A stretch of DNA of 64,000 bases from Crystallibacter degradans (GTDB lineage Bacteria; Actinomycetota; Actinomycetes; Actinomycetales; Micrococcaceae). Below are positions 33,249 through 42,246 of the stretch, piece by piece. The notes beneath the pieces are model-generated. The model saw nothing but the letters and a program-made list of their open reading frames with translations, ran no database searches and was not told the DNA's origin. The DNA lies in the NCBI RefSeq assembly GCF_012952295.1, contig NZ_JABBCH010000007.1:62001-126000 (forward strand). Direction: 5' to 3'. Within the stretch, counting starts at the first letter, position 1. Every line of letters begins with the position of its first letter. Position numbers and translations under genes: made by a program.

Positions 33249-33872
33249 ATGGCGCAGCTGGACGGGACGCAGCACGGCACGGCCCGGAGGGACCTTTCCG
33301 GGCTCGAAACGGTGGAAATAACGACGGCGACCTGGCCCGTTTTCGAGGAACTCTTCGGCCCCGGCGGCGTGCAGGGAGGGTGCTGGTGTTCCTGGTTCCG
33401 GCTGTCCTCGCGCGACTATGCATCGTCCAGTAGCGTGGAACGGCGGGACTTTGTGCATTCGCGGGTGGAGGCCGGCGAGCCGTTCGGGCTCGTAGCAAGG
33501 GTCGACGGCGAACCGCTGGGTTGGGTGTCCGTGGCACCGCGGCAGTGCCACACCAGGCTGGAACGTTCCTCCGTCGTCCGGCTGGCGGAGGACGAGGATC
33601 AGGCAAGCTTGTGGACGGTGGCCTGCTTCTACATCAAGCGGGATGCGCGTGGAATCGGCCTGTCCCACCGGCTGCTGGACGCCGCCGTCGAGCATGCGGC
33701 AAGCCGCGGAGCCAGAGCGGTCGAGGGGTACCCGGTGGATACCGCAGGCGGAAAGACGCCGCCGCAGGATCTGTACTACGGCACGCTGAAGGTGTTTCTG
33801 GGCGCAGGGTTCAAGCTGGTGGAGCGCCGTGGCCAGCGGCGTGCGCTGGTGCGCAAAGCGCTCACCGGCTGA
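33249..33872 (+). CDS. GNAT family acetyltransferase
   Basis: Cytoplasmic N-acetyltransferase of 207 residues. It shows GGCWCSWFRLSS near the N-terminus, VARVDGEPLGWVSVAP as the beta-strand hairpin, and the acetyl-CoA loop in FYIKRDARGIGLSHRLLDAA. It also has EGYPVDTAGG and the final GFKLVERRG. This is the branch of GNAT proteins with a CWCxxF motif seen in actinobacteria; the substrate is unknown. ATG 33249 lies just after GGAGG. Confidence 0.87.
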   Translation: MAQLDGTQHGTARRDLSGLETVEITTATWPVFEELFGPGGVQGGCWCSWFRLSSRDYASSSSVERRDFVHSRVEAGEPFGLVARVDGEPLGWVSVAPRQCHTRLERSSVVRLAEDEDQASLWTVACFYIKRDARGIGLSHRLLDAAVEHAASRGARAVEGYPVDTAGGKTPPQDLYYGTLKVFLGAGFKLVERRGQRRALVRKALTG

Positions 33873-33886
33873 AGCCCCGGCGGAAA

Positions 33887-34897
33887 CTAGTCCTCGCCGC
33901 CGGTCTCGACTCCGGGCAGGAACTCTTCGGGCAGCTCCGGGACCAGGACGATCACCATATCCTGGATCTTCCAGTCCAGATCCACACAGTCCTCGCGCAG
34001 CAGCTCCAGGTCTTCCGCCGTCGGCGTGCTGCCCTCGCGGGGGACAACAAAGGACTCCACGTGGAACACGTGCCCTTCGTCGCGGATCCGGCTTTTGGCC
34101 TCGCCCACCCAGCCGGTGTTGCCCAGGAAGTCGTCGATCCGTTCCAGCAGCGGATGCGGTGCGGCATTGTCATAGGTCCGGGCCCGGGCGTCCATGAGGT
34201 CGCTGACTGCACCGCGCAGGTTCTTGACGCCGTCGTTAGCAATGCTGGCGGAAATGACCAGCGCGGCCGCGGAGTCGGCCCACCACCAGCCGATGCCGAT
34301 CCCCGCCACGCCTATGGCAGCGGCGACGGCGGTCATCCAGTCGGCCTTGTTCATGTCCGCGTCCGCGTAGAGCACCTTGTCGTGCAGCTTTTCGGCCAGC
34401 TTCATCTTGGCGTGGCCAATAAAGACCGGCGGCGCCGCGATCAGGAGCATGACGCCGATCATGAGCCATCCCAGCCAGATGGTCCGGCCGAACAGTTCCA
34501 CGCCACCGATCGTCGGGTGCTCCGCGGTGATCAGTCCCAGCGCCGAGTCCACCAGCAGATAGGTGCCCATGACCAGCAGGGCCACGGCAGCCACTAAGTG
34601 GGCTATTCCGATGGCGCGGTGGTAGCCGTAGGGATGCTGCTCCGTGGGCGGCTTGCGGATGACGCGGGCGGCTACGAGGAATGCGATGGGCGGCAGGAAG
34701 GAGAGCATGTCCTCGATCCAGGCCGCCTTCATGGCCTGCGAGTTGCCGAGCACCAGGTACACCAGCGCCACCGTGACAGCCAGGAACGCGATAGTTATCC
34801 ACTCGAGTTTCTTGGCCTTGCGCAGAGTCTCGCGCTGCTCCTCCGGCAGCTGCGTGTTGCCGAAGTGTACGGCCTGCGTGCTGTTCCCGGCGCTCAT
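33887..34897 (-). CDS. Cation diffusion facilitator family transporter
   Basis: Membrane metal/proton antiporter of 336 residues. Six helices lie between about 30 and 240, with the metal-site residues in AAWIEDMLSF and KADWMTAVAA, and WWADSAAALVIS. The C-terminal cytoplasmic domain (about 240-330) is acidic (EDLELLREDCVDLDWK). The usual HxxxD pairs are replaced by less polar ones, so the transported ion cannot be told. It overlaps the upstream lipoprotein gene by four bases (ATGA). Confidence 0.85.
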   Translation of the reverse strand: MSAGNSTQAVHFGNTQLPEEQRETLRKAKKLEWITIAFLAVTVALVYLVLGNSQAMKAAWIEDMLSFLPPIAFLVAARVIRKPPTEQHPYGYHRAIGIAHLVAAVALLVMGTYLLVDSALGLITAEHPTIGGVELFGRTIWLGWLMIGVMLLIAAPPVFIGHAKMKLAEKLHDKVLYADADMNKADWMTAVAAAIGVAGIGIGWWWADSAAALVISASIANDGVKNLRGAVSDLMDARARTYDNAAPHPLLERIDDFLGNTGWVGEAKSRIRDEGHVFHVESFVVPREGSTPTAEDLELLREDCVDLDWKIQDMVIVLVPELPEEFLPGVETGGED

Positions 34898-35397
34898 GAT
34901 TGCAGCTCCTGGGCCTGCAGGTACTTATCCAAGGCGAGCAGGAAAGCATTCTCGCCCAGCGGCGTCAGCATCACGTGTTTGACGGTTTTGCCGCGTTCGT
35001 CTTTGGTCTCCATGTACGGAAGTGTCATCCCCGCGTGCTTGGTCCAGGGCGTATCCGCGCCGAAACCACCGATCACCAGGTCCAACTCGCCGTGTTCAAG
35101 GTCATCCACGAGCTCGTGCTCGGTGCCCCCGGTCCATTCGACGGTGGCCTCGCGGCTGGCGGCGAAACCACGCACCAGATCCGGCTCGATCCCGGCCGGC
35201 TCCGCGCCCGGCTGCAGCTGAACCCAGTCGCCTTCCTCCCCTGCAGCGGCGGTGACTCCTACCTGGAGCGTCCCGCCGGTAATTTCCTGCAAGGTACCGT
35301 TCGGATCGGCTGGCATGGACACCCCGCAGCCGGCCAGCAGGGGAGCAACGGCGAGCATCACCGCCCATCGGATCCTTGGCGTTGGCAAGGCAGTCAC
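34894..35397 (-). CDS. Lipoprotein with half of a family-3 solute-binding domain
   Basis: Exported 167-residue protein with signal peptide and lipobox (LLAGC, Cys at about 24). The rest aligns by pattern with one lobe of amino-acid-type (SBP_bac_3) binding proteins: GIEPDLVRGFAASREATVEW, then DDLEHGELDLVIGGFGADTPW. The usual length is 260-280, so about half is missing. The gene stop overlaps the start of the metal transporter, so the two are coupled, an unusual pairing. Confidence 0.75.
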   Translation of the reverse strand: MTALPTPRIRWAVMLAVAPLLAGCGVSMPADPNGTLQEITGGTLQVGVTAAAGEEGDWVQLQPGAEPAGIEPDLVRGFAASREATVEWTGGTEHELVDDLEHGELDLVIGGFGADTPWTKHAGMTLPYMETKDERGKTVKHVMLTPLGENAFLLALDKYLQAQELQS

Positions 35398-35467
35398 CTC
35401 CAGGCTCGTGGCTTTGTGCTACTGCTTCGGACTCTAGCAAGCCAAAGCCCGCGCAGGGGGCAAACAG

Positions 35468-35962
35468 CTAATGCCGGGCGTATTTGGCGTCCCGGTAGCA
35501 GACCACGGTCACGGTGATGGACAGGGCAATGGTGATGATGCCCAGCGGATTGCACAGCGCGATCGACATGCCCAAAGCGGACTCGCCGGCGAGAGCGGTC
35601 AAGACCGAGCCGCCGTTTTCGCCGAAATCGGGCACGGTGAAGCCGAACCCGAAGGCCACCAGATACGTGGTCAGCAGCAGCGCGGACGTCTTCAGCGGCG
35701 CGCCGAAGGGCCGCACCTTGACGGCGTTCGCCACGGTCTTGATCCCCGCGAACAGCAGCAGAAGCAGCAGCACCGGCCCGAGCGTGAACGCCAGGATCGA
35801 CACCATTGGCCCGGAGATCCCGAACAGCACCCGCCCTGCAACCACCCACAGGGGAACCAGGATGGCCATCGGGATGCAGATCACCGCCATCAGCGTCTGG
35901 AAAGGATGAGGACGGCGTACGACGGCGGGGCGGGACGATGCTTCTGAACTCACCTTATTCAC
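35468..35962 (-). CDS. Small polytopic membrane protein of unknown function (164 aa)
   Basis: Four helices (about 22-45, 50-75, 92-110, 125-158) after a short polar N-terminus (MNKVSSEASSRPAVVRRP). No motif recognised. A TATAGT box ends nine bases before a second in-frame GTG (35953), so the mRNA may be leaderless from there. The GTG at 35962 gives the longest version. It diverges from the gene at 36118 across 155 bases. Confidence 0.65.
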   Translation of the reverse strand: MNKVSSEASSRPAVVRRPHPFQTLMAVICIPMAILVPLWVVAGRVLFGISGPMVSILAFTLGPVLLLLLLFAGIKTVANAVKVRPFGAPLKTSALLLTTYLVAFGFGFTVPDFGENGGSVLTALAGESALGMSIALCNPLGIITIALSITVTVVCYRDAKYARH

Positions 35963-36117
35963 TATATGGCTAGCCGCCAGCCGCCTACCCGGTCATGCTT
36001 CCGCTCCAGTTTGCTCAGCGCTGACACGTTCCCCGGTGCAGCGGGCGACTCTTCTGCTGCCGGGCATGTCCCTCAGCAGAGGACGCGGCGCGGGACCGGC
36101 AGATATATGCTTTCTCC

Positions 36118-37101
36118 ATGAATGAGGAGAGCGGGCAGGGCCAGACGGTGTCCCTGCGGGTGACGATCGAGGTGAACATTATCGACGCCGACGCCCTCCG
36201 GGACAGCGCGATCTCGCGTGCCTCCGACACCCAGGAAGTCGAGTATGCGATCAGCGACGCGATGAACGCGCTCATCATCGCCTCGGATCCGATCCAGGCG
36301 GCGGATGTTTTGGCGGGAGTGGAGGGCGTGGAACCGCGTGCATTCCGGGTCTCCGCGGAAACGGGCAATCCCGCCGACGATGACGATATCCACGCCGCCG
36401 ACACCGCGATCGTGATCGACGGCGAGTTTGCCGACCGCCGGCCTGCCGACGTTCCCGATGCTCCGGTCACCGAACAGGATTTCATCGACCTCTCCGGCCA
36501 GGTGGAGGGGCTGAGCCCGGACATGCTCGGCTACGACGACGAACTTGAGGATCAGGGGGAGCGACGGCGTTCGCTCCGGCAGGCGAAACTGGTGGCCGGA
36601 CTGCTGTGGCACGCCTCCGTTGTCATGATGGACGAGCTGTTCTCGGACATTGAGTTGCTGCGCAGCCGGGGAGCGCCGACTGCGGCGGACGTGGACGAAA
36701 CGTTCGTCATTTCGGGCCTGCCGCCGCGCTTCGCGCACCGCTACACGGCCCTGTTTGCCCAGCGGTTCCTCACGGTTGCCGTCGACCTGACTACCAGGAT
36801 CGCCGGCCGGTGGCAGCCGCCGTCGTGCGTTGCCCAGGAGCTTGCGCTGCGCTGCCTGCTCAACGAGGCGCAGCTGCTGGCCGAGGAAGCCGGCCTGGAG
36901 CTGGACGAAGACTGGCGGGCAACCGTGGAAGAGTTCCTGCTCGAGGACACGGATGCGGAACTGCTCTACAACGAGGCCCTGGATGGCTTCGAGGACTATC
37001 TCGAGAGCCTCGGGACCGGCGTGGCCTCGATGAAGTTCGAGAACTGGTTCGAGCCGTTCAACAACGCGCGCCATGTTCCGCCGTACGCCCTGAGTGACTA
37101 G
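36118..37101 (+). CDS. Acidic protein of unknown function (327 aa)
   Basis: Soluble, strongly acidic protein without signal peptide or membrane helix. The N-terminal third looks like an alpha/beta domain (RVTIEVNIIDADALRDSAIS). The middle is rich in Asp (PADDDDIHAAD). The C-terminal half is helical (AKLVAGLLWHASVVMMDELF; QELALRCLLNEAQLLAEEAG) and ends with NWFEPFNNARHVPPYALSD. No family recognised. A TATATG box eight bases before the ATG and the lack of a ribosome site suggest a leaderless mRNA. Confidence 0.7.
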   Translation: MNEESGQGQTVSLRVTIEVNIIDADALRDSAISRASDTQEVEYAISDAMNALIIASDPIQAADVLAGVEGVEPRAFRVSAETGNPADDDDIHAADTAIVIDGEFADRRPADVPDAPVTEQDFIDLSGQVEGLSPDMLGYDDELEDQGERRRSLRQAKLVAGLLWHASVVMMDELFSDIELLRSRGAPTAADVDETFVISGLPPRFAHRYTALFAQRFLTVAVDLTTRIAGRWQPPSCVAQELALRCLLNEAQLLAEEAGLELDEDWRATVEEFLLEDTDAELLYNEALDGFEDYLESLGTGVASMKFENWFEPFNNARHVPPYALSD

Positions 37102-37164
37102 CCGGCCCCGCCGTCGTTGTTGGTGTTTCTGCTGTGCGCCCAGAGATGCGGGCAGTGGGCTCAG

Positions 37165-37839
37165 CTAGCTCAGGTATTCGGCCGAGACGAGGATGGGCAG
37201 GTGGTCCGATTCGCCCCGGGGCAGGGTTTCCACGCTCTCGATGTTCAGACCCAGCGACGTGGCGAAGTCGAAGTGGCCTTGGAAGACCTTGTAGCGCGTG
37301 TAGGTCCGGCGGTTGCTGAGCGTGAGCTCGTAGCCGGTTTCCTTAAGGTGGGAGATGAGGTTTTTGGTGAAGAAGGGGTAGTTGAAGTCGCCCACCATCA
37401 GCGTCATGCCTTCGCCGCCCATGGTGAGCAGTTCGGCGTGGCCGGCCTTGATCTGGTGGCGCCGCAGCGAGTTCGTCGCGGTTAGCGGCGCCGCATGGAA
37501 GGAGCCGACCACGAGTTCATGTTGCGTCTCGTTGTCGACCAGCTTCACGCCGAGCAGCCGCTCGTGGGCGGGGGAGAGGACGTAGTCATGCAGGGACTTC
37601 TTCAGCGCGAACGTATTCGTATCCAGGGCGGTGAAGCGGTCCTTGTGGTAGTACATCGCCAGGCCCAGCCGGTTGCCCTTGGTGGAATCGGCCAGGTGCA
37701 GCGGTCCCAGCGTGGGCGGCAGGTCGGTCGTGTCGCACTCCTGCAGGCAGAGGACATTGACGTCGAAATCCTGGGCAAGGTTCAGGAGTTCACTGCTCGC
37801 ACGGTGCTTTCGCAGGTTGTAGCTGATGACTTTGAGCAC
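37165..37839 (-). CDS. Endonuclease/exonuclease/phosphatase family protein
   Basis: Soluble 224-residue protein of the DNase-I-like fold. The motif set is present: ISYNLRKH (Asn), CLQECD (Glu), VVGSFHAAP, LMVGDFNYPFF (Asp/Asn) and ESDHLPILV (Asp/His). No signal peptide is seen, so it acts in the cytoplasm. Substrate (DNA, lipid or phosphate ester) unknown. Confidence 0.87.
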   Translation of the reverse strand: MLKVISYNLRKHRASSELLNLAQDFDVNVLCLQECDTTDLPPTLGPLHLADSTKGNRLGLAMYYHKDRFTALDTNTFALKKSLHDYVLSPAHERLLGVKLVDNETQHELVVGSFHAAPLTATNSLRRHQIKAGHAELLTMGGEGMTLMVGDFNYPFFTKNLISHLKETGYELTLSNRRTYTRYKVFQGHFDFATSLGLNIESVETLPRGESDHLPILVSAEYLS

Positions 37840-37931
37840 GGGTTCACCCCTTCCATTGGCCGTTCGAGGAAAGCTGCCCTAATAGTACCCACAGCATCAC
37901 GGCGGAACGGCGCAGATGAAGGATTTTGCCC

Positions 37932-39425
37932 TCAGCTGAGAGGCTGGCGCTCACCGGGACCTGCCGGCGGGGCGGCGTCACCGGTCTCCAGCGGCGGTTC
38001 GGCCGGGCCTTGGTCAAGCCGGAACGGCGGATACTCGTCGCGCATCAGCGCCGTGTAGGCGAGGACGCGGTAAATCCACCGGTTGATCCCCATGATCAGG
38101 TCAAACAGCGAGCGGCGGTACCTGCCGGTGAAGAGCAGGATCACGGCGGCGACCAGGACCAGCAGGCCCAGCAGGGAAGGGCCTGCAGCGCCGGCGTAAT
38201 TGCCGTCCCAGTCACCGTCCGCGCCCCACCAGATCGCCGCATTCGAGAACGCGGATACGATCAGCAGGTGCGGAATGGCCAGCAGCCACCATTTGACCAG
38301 CACCAGGCCGTTGGTTAGGTGGTCCGGATAAGCGACGTCGAAATCCGCCGGGTAGCTGGCCGGGGCCAGGGTGAACGGTGGGTAGCGGTCGGTGCCCAGC
38401 GCGGAGTACGCGTAGAAGGCCACCCGCCAGTTCCAGCGCGCCACGCCCACATTGAAGTGGAACAGGGACCTCGGATAGCGGCCGGTGAAAAGGATGGCGA
38501 AACCGGCGGCGATGGTGGTAACCACAAACGCGAACCACAGGAAAAAGAGCAAGAAATAGTGCGGAATGGCCAGCAGCCACTTCACCAGCCACAGCCAGCG
38601 CGAGAGCCCCGGATCCAGCGCGCCGTTCAGCGCGGCGGGATAAACCGGGCGTGCAGCCGCGGGAGAACCTGAGTACGACGGCGTGCGGTCACCTGCCGCG
38701 CGCCGGTCCGCCGGGTTGTCGCCGGACAAGGCCGAGGGCCGCGATGCCAGGGTCCGCCCGATTCCCGCCGCGCCAAGGATCAGCAGGGGCAGGCCGATGA
38801 TCAGCAGGACCAGTCCGGTGATGAGCAGGCCCATGGTGAGCGGGCCCAGGAAGCCCGGCCTGATTCCCGCCTGCAAGTCCACCGAGACAGGCAGGCTGGC
38901 ATCCGCGTTCATGACCACTACGCTCCAGCTACCGGACTGCAGGTCCCAGCTGATCCGCTGCTCGCCCGGGCCGGATGCCGAGACCGCCCAGAAGTCCTGC
39001 TCGGCGGGAGGCTGCGGCTCGGAGGTCCCCGGCAGTTCCCGGTAGTCCGGATCGAAGGGGCGGAAATCGACGTCCACCAGCTGCGAGTGCGGCACGCCGG
39101 CCAGATAATTATCGACGGCGTCCACCGGGGCGATCCCGATGAAAACGTCCTGTCCAGGCTGGGCGGCCCGCGCCTCGAGCCGGAAACCGAACGCGTCGCC
39201 CAGCTGCACGCCGGGCGGCAGTTCCTCTTCTATGACCACGTCCAGCGGCTGGCTGGTCAGGGCATAGGAGTCCGTATTCAGCCGGACCGGCTGGGAGGTG
39301 AGGTAGCCGTCGTCGTCCTGTGCGGCCTGGATCAGGCCGGTGAAGGCCGCAGTAGAGACCAGCGCCAGGCCGGCCAGGGACAGCAGGATACCGAGGACCA
39401 GTAAAACCACGTGACCGGGCTTCAT
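37932..39425 (-). CDS. DUF4389 membrane protein
   Basis: Protein of 497 residues. An N-terminal helix (4-30) and about 160 extracytoplasmic residues are followed by a helix pair (about 205-240), a Pro/Ser-rich linker and two DUF4389 repeats. Each repeat has a TGRYPRSLFHF or TGRYRRSLFDL motif, then RVLAYTALMRDEYPPF or similar. ATG 39425 follows AGAAGGAGG, which fixes the start. DUF4389 proteins are common in actinobacteria and have no assigned role. Confidence 0.85.
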   Translation of the reverse strand: MKPGHVVLLVLGILLSLAGLALVSTAAFTGLIQAAQDDDGYLTSQPVRLNTDSYALTSQPLDVVIEEELPPGVQLGDAFGFRLEARAAQPGQDVFIGIAPVDAVDNYLAGVPHSQLVDVDFRPFDPDYRELPGTSEPQPPAEQDFWAVSASGPGEQRISWDLQSGSWSVVVMNADASLPVSVDLQAGIRPGFLGPLTMGLLITGLVLLIIGLPLLILGAAGIGRTLASRPSALSGDNPADRRAAGDRTPSYSGSPAAARPVYPAALNGALDPGLSRWLWLVKWLLAIPHYFLLFFLWFAFVVTTIAAGFAILFTGRYPRSLFHFNVGVARWNWRVAFYAYSALGTDRYPPFTLAPASYPADFDVAYPDHLTNGLVLVKWWLLAIPHLLIVSAFSNAAIWWGADGDWDGNYAGAAGPSLLGLLVLVAAVILLFTGRYRRSLFDLIMGINRWIYRVLAYTALMRDEYPPFRLDQGPAEPPLETGDAAPPAGPGERQPLS

Positions 39426-39609
39426 GGCGGCCACCTCCTTCTGAATTCTGTGGCCGATGCGTCGTTTCCGTCGCCCCGTCCGGAAAACTCTTTGCGAGCA
39501 GTGTGGCCCTGTACCGCCGCGGGCACAAGGGCTGTCAGTACTTGTTCTCCCTGTCGGCGGCAGGGCGAAGACGCCTGACTCACCGCCGACCCTTCGATAA
39601 GGTCTGATT

Positions 39610-40926
39610 ATGGATGGCGGCACACTGATGAATTTCGCGTTGGTCCTCTTCTTTGTGCTGCTCGGAGGGGTGTTTGCCGGCACGGAGATGGCGCTCGTGT
39701 CGCTCCGGGAGAGCCAGGTGCGGCAGATCGAGCGCTCCGGCAAGTCCGGTGCCAAAGCGGCCGAGCTCGCCCGCAACCCCAACCGGTTCCTCTCCGCCGT
39801 GCAGATCGGCGTGACGCTTTCGGGCTTCTTCTCGGCGGCCTACGGTGCGTCCACTATCGCGCCCGACATCGCGCCGCTGCTCGAAGGGCTGGGCCTGGCA
39901 GCCGGTGCCGCCCAGTCGGTGGCGTTTATCGGTATGACCCTGGTGGTGGCCTACCTGTCCCTGGTGCTCGGCGAACTGGTGCCCAAACGCCTCGCGATGC
40001 AGCGCCCGGTGGGGTTCACCAAGATCCTGGCGCCGCCGCTGAACCTGTTCAGCAAGGTCATGCGCCCGGTGATCTGGCTGCTGTCCGTGTCTACCAATGC
40101 GCTGGTGCGGCTGCTCGGCGGGAATCCGTCGGCGAAGTCTGACACCATTACCGCCGAAGAGCTCTGGGACATGGTGGCGCAGAACGAGGCGCTGGGCGAG
40201 GACAGCCGCAGCATCCTGAACGACGTTTTCGGCGCGGGGGAGCGGCTGCTGCAGGAAGTGATGCGCCCGCGTCCGGAGGTCCGCTTCATCGAGGGCCGGC
40301 TGAGCCTGGACGAGGCGCGCCGATACACCCGGAACCTGCCGTACTCGCGCTACCCCGTGATTGGCAGGACCTCGGACGATGTGCTTGGCTTCATCCACAT
40401 CCGCGACCTCATCCCGGAACCTGGCGAAGCGGCTGGCACAACGGTGGCCGCTATTGTGCGGGAGATCCTGCCGCTGCCGGGCACCAACCGGGTGCTGCCC
40501 ACGCTCTCGCGGATGCGCAAGGAGGGCCATCACATCGCCCTCGTGGTGGACGAATACGGCGGCACGGACGGGATCGTGACCCTTGAGGATCTGGTGGAGG
40601 AACTGGTCGGCGAGATCTACGACGAGTACGACGCCGGGGTGGACCCGGAGGACCGCGTGCGGCAGGCCGGCGGGGCCATTGATGTGGATGGCGGCCTGAT
40701 CCTGCAGGAGTTCAAGTCGCTGGCCGGCATCGACCTCCCGGACGGGCGCTATGAAACGGTGGCCGGCTTCATCATCGACCGGCTGGGCCGCATGCCCCGC
40801 ACCGGCGACCAGGTGGAGGCGGCCGGACATCTGCTGAGCGTGCTCTCCATGGAGGGGCTGCGGATCGGACGCGTCCGGGTTACCGAAGTGCCGCAGGAAA
40901 ACAACGACGGCGGCAGCAGCGGCTAG
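39610..40926 (+). CDS. Hemolysin-C/CNNM-type membrane protein with CBS pair
   Basis: Membrane protein of 438 residues. A CNNM (DUF21) domain of four helices (about 5-190, LLGGVFAGTEMALVSLRES and VLGELVPKRLAMQ) is followed by a CBS pair (about 215-335) and a CorC/HlyC domain (about 345-430). Homologues mediate Mg or Co efflux. The name hemolysin is historical. The ATG at 39610 is used; a second ATG (39628) is possible. Confidence 0.92.
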   Translation: MDGGTLMNFALVLFFVLLGGVFAGTEMALVSLRESQVRQIERSGKSGAKAAELARNPNRFLSAVQIGVTLSGFFSAAYGASTIAPDIAPLLEGLGLAAGAAQSVAFIGMTLVVAYLSLVLGELVPKRLAMQRPVGFTKILAPPLNLFSKVMRPVIWLLSVSTNALVRLLGGNPSAKSDTITAEELWDMVAQNEALGEDSRSILNDVFGAGERLLQEVMRPRPEVRFIEGRLSLDEARRYTRNLPYSRYPVIGRTSDDVLGFIHIRDLIPEPGEAAGTTVAAIVREILPLPGTNRVLPTLSRMRKEGHHIALVVDEYGGTDGIVTLEDLVEELVGEIYDEYDAGVDPEDRVRQAGGAIDVDGGLILQEFKSLAGIDLPDGRYETVAGFIIDRLGRMPRTGDQVEAAGHLLSVLSMEGLRIGRVRVTEVPQENNDGGSSG

Positions 40927-40929
40927 GCG

Positions 40930-41439
40930 TCATGCTCCCGTGCGGGTTTTCCGCCAGAGCCACGCCTGCCCTATCTGATCGTCCGGAACAACGCCTTGGT
41001 ATTCGAAGCCGGCTTTCTTGAGGACAGTCCCGGAAGCGTTGGTGCGCGGAAGCGTGCGGGCTTCGACCACCGCCACTTCCGCAGTGGTGAAGGCGCGGCC
41101 GACGAGTTGGCCGACAGCAGCGGTGGCATATCCCTGCCCGCGGAAGCCGGGCGCGATCTCGTAGCCGATCTCGACTGTCCCGTCCTTGGGCGGACCCTTG
41201 TAGCCGCCGGATCCAACCAGGAAGCCCAGCTCCGGATTCAGAAAGTAGTACATCCACCACTCGGCCTGGCCGGGCTGCGCCTGGAGTACTTCGAGCGTGA
41301 ACTCGATTACCCATGGGTACTCGGGCCAACCTGCCGGAATGCTGACGCCTAACGCAGCAGCCAGGGAGTCAGTGCCGCCGCGCAGGAAGGCGCTCAAATC
41401 ATCCGGAGTAGCTGCTCTCAGCAGCATTGCTTTGCTCAC
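40930..41439 (-). CDS. GNAT family acetyltransferase
   Basis: RimJ/RimL-like N-acetyltransferase of 169 residues. It has FLVGSGGYKGPPKDGTVEIG as the typical strand pair, EIAPGFRGQGYATAAVGQLV as the acetyl-CoA loop and RTNASGTVLKKAGFEYQG at the end. It converges with the CNNM gene, stops three bases apart. Substrate unknown. Confidence 0.88.
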   Translation of the reverse strand: MSKAMLLRAATPDDLSAFLRGGTDSLAAALGVSIPAGWPEYPWVIEFTLEVLQAQPGQAEWWMYYFLNPELGFLVGSGGYKGPPKDGTVEIGYEIAPGFRGQGYATAAVGQLVGRAFTTAEVAVVEARTLPRTNASGTVLKKAGFEYQGVVPDDQIGQAWLWRKTRTGA

Positions 41440-41626
41440 CGCCCTTTCAGCAGTAGGCCGAGGTTAACTTTGGATGATATGTCCTCTTTTGAGGCCACAC
41501 AGGGTTGCTTTAGGAGGGTGAAACGATAAAGTCGCATCGGGGGCGCCGCAGTTAGCAGCGCCCTTTGGCCTGTCCGCAGGTCTGTCAGTGATTCGCACTC
41601 TCCCCATCACGAATCGAGCATCAAAT

Positions 41627-42172
41627 ATGAAGAAGATAGTCTCTGCAGTGGCCCTGACCGCTGCGCTCACCCTGTCAGCGGGCACCGCGGCCTACGCCGC
41701 CGATGCCCAGTACCCCGCCCCGGAACTTTCCGTAGTAGTCTCAGCCGGCAGCGTCCAGGCCGGCGAAGAGTTCACCGTTTCAGGCGCTGGCCTTGAGGCC
41801 AATGAAGACGCCACCATCACGGTGGCCCAGAATCAGTCCGCCAAGAACTTCCGCGGCTTCACGAAGACCACCTCGGCCAACGCCTCGGGCGAGTTCTCGG
41901 AAGAGATTTCGATCGACAAGCCGGGCCGTCACTGGATCTCTGTGGAGGGCTACGAAAGCGAAGAAATCGGCACCGCTTCCGTTGTCGTAACAGGCCCGCC
42001 GGCCGAGGGACACACCGGACCCAAGGACGAGAAGGAACCCAAGGAACTGAAGGCAGACCGTTCCGCCGCCACCACTTCGGTATCCCCGGCAGCATGGGGC
42101 GCTGCAGGTCTTGGCCTGCTGGTCACGGCCGGCGCAGCAGGCGCCTTCATGGTCAAGCGCCGCCAGAGCTAA
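41627..42172 (+). CDS. Secreted, C-terminally anchored cell-surface protein (181 aa)
   Basis: A signal peptide (MKKIVSAVALTAALTLSAGT, cleavage after AYA at about 25) is followed by an immunoglobulin-like beta-rich domain (26-120, QAGEEFTVSGAGLEANED). A polar linker (EGHTGPKDEKEPKELKADRS) and a C-terminal hydrophobic helix with a basic tip (MVKRRQS) end the protein. This is the layout of sortase substrates, but no LPXTG-like motif stands before the helix. The leader contains a GGGCGC/GCGCCC hairpin (41541-41563). Confidence 0.7.
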   Translation: MKKIVSAVALTAALTLSAGTAAYAADAQYPAPELSVVVSAGSVQAGEEFTVSGAGLEANEDATITVAQNQSAKNFRGFTKTTSANASGEFSEEISIDKPGRHWISVEGYESEEIGTASVVVTGPPAEGHTGPKDEKEPKELKADRSAATTSVSPAAWGAAGLGLLVTAGAAGAFMVKRRQS

Positions 42173-42200
42173 CGCCCTGAGCTAGACGCAAAGGCCTTAC

Positions 42201-42246
42201 CGCAGCCGGGTGGCAGCGTCCGCAGGGACGCTACTACCCGGTTGCG
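42201..42246. terminator. Two-way terminator hairpin between convergent genes
   Basis: The inner stem AGCGTCC (42215-42221) with GGACGCT (42226-42232), the outer stem CCGGGT (42206-42211) with ACCCGG (42236-42241), and CGCA with TGCG beyond a G-T pair form one long hairpin. It lies between the surface protein gene and the end of the leftward flavodoxin gene and overlaps that stop codon. Confidence 0.55.
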
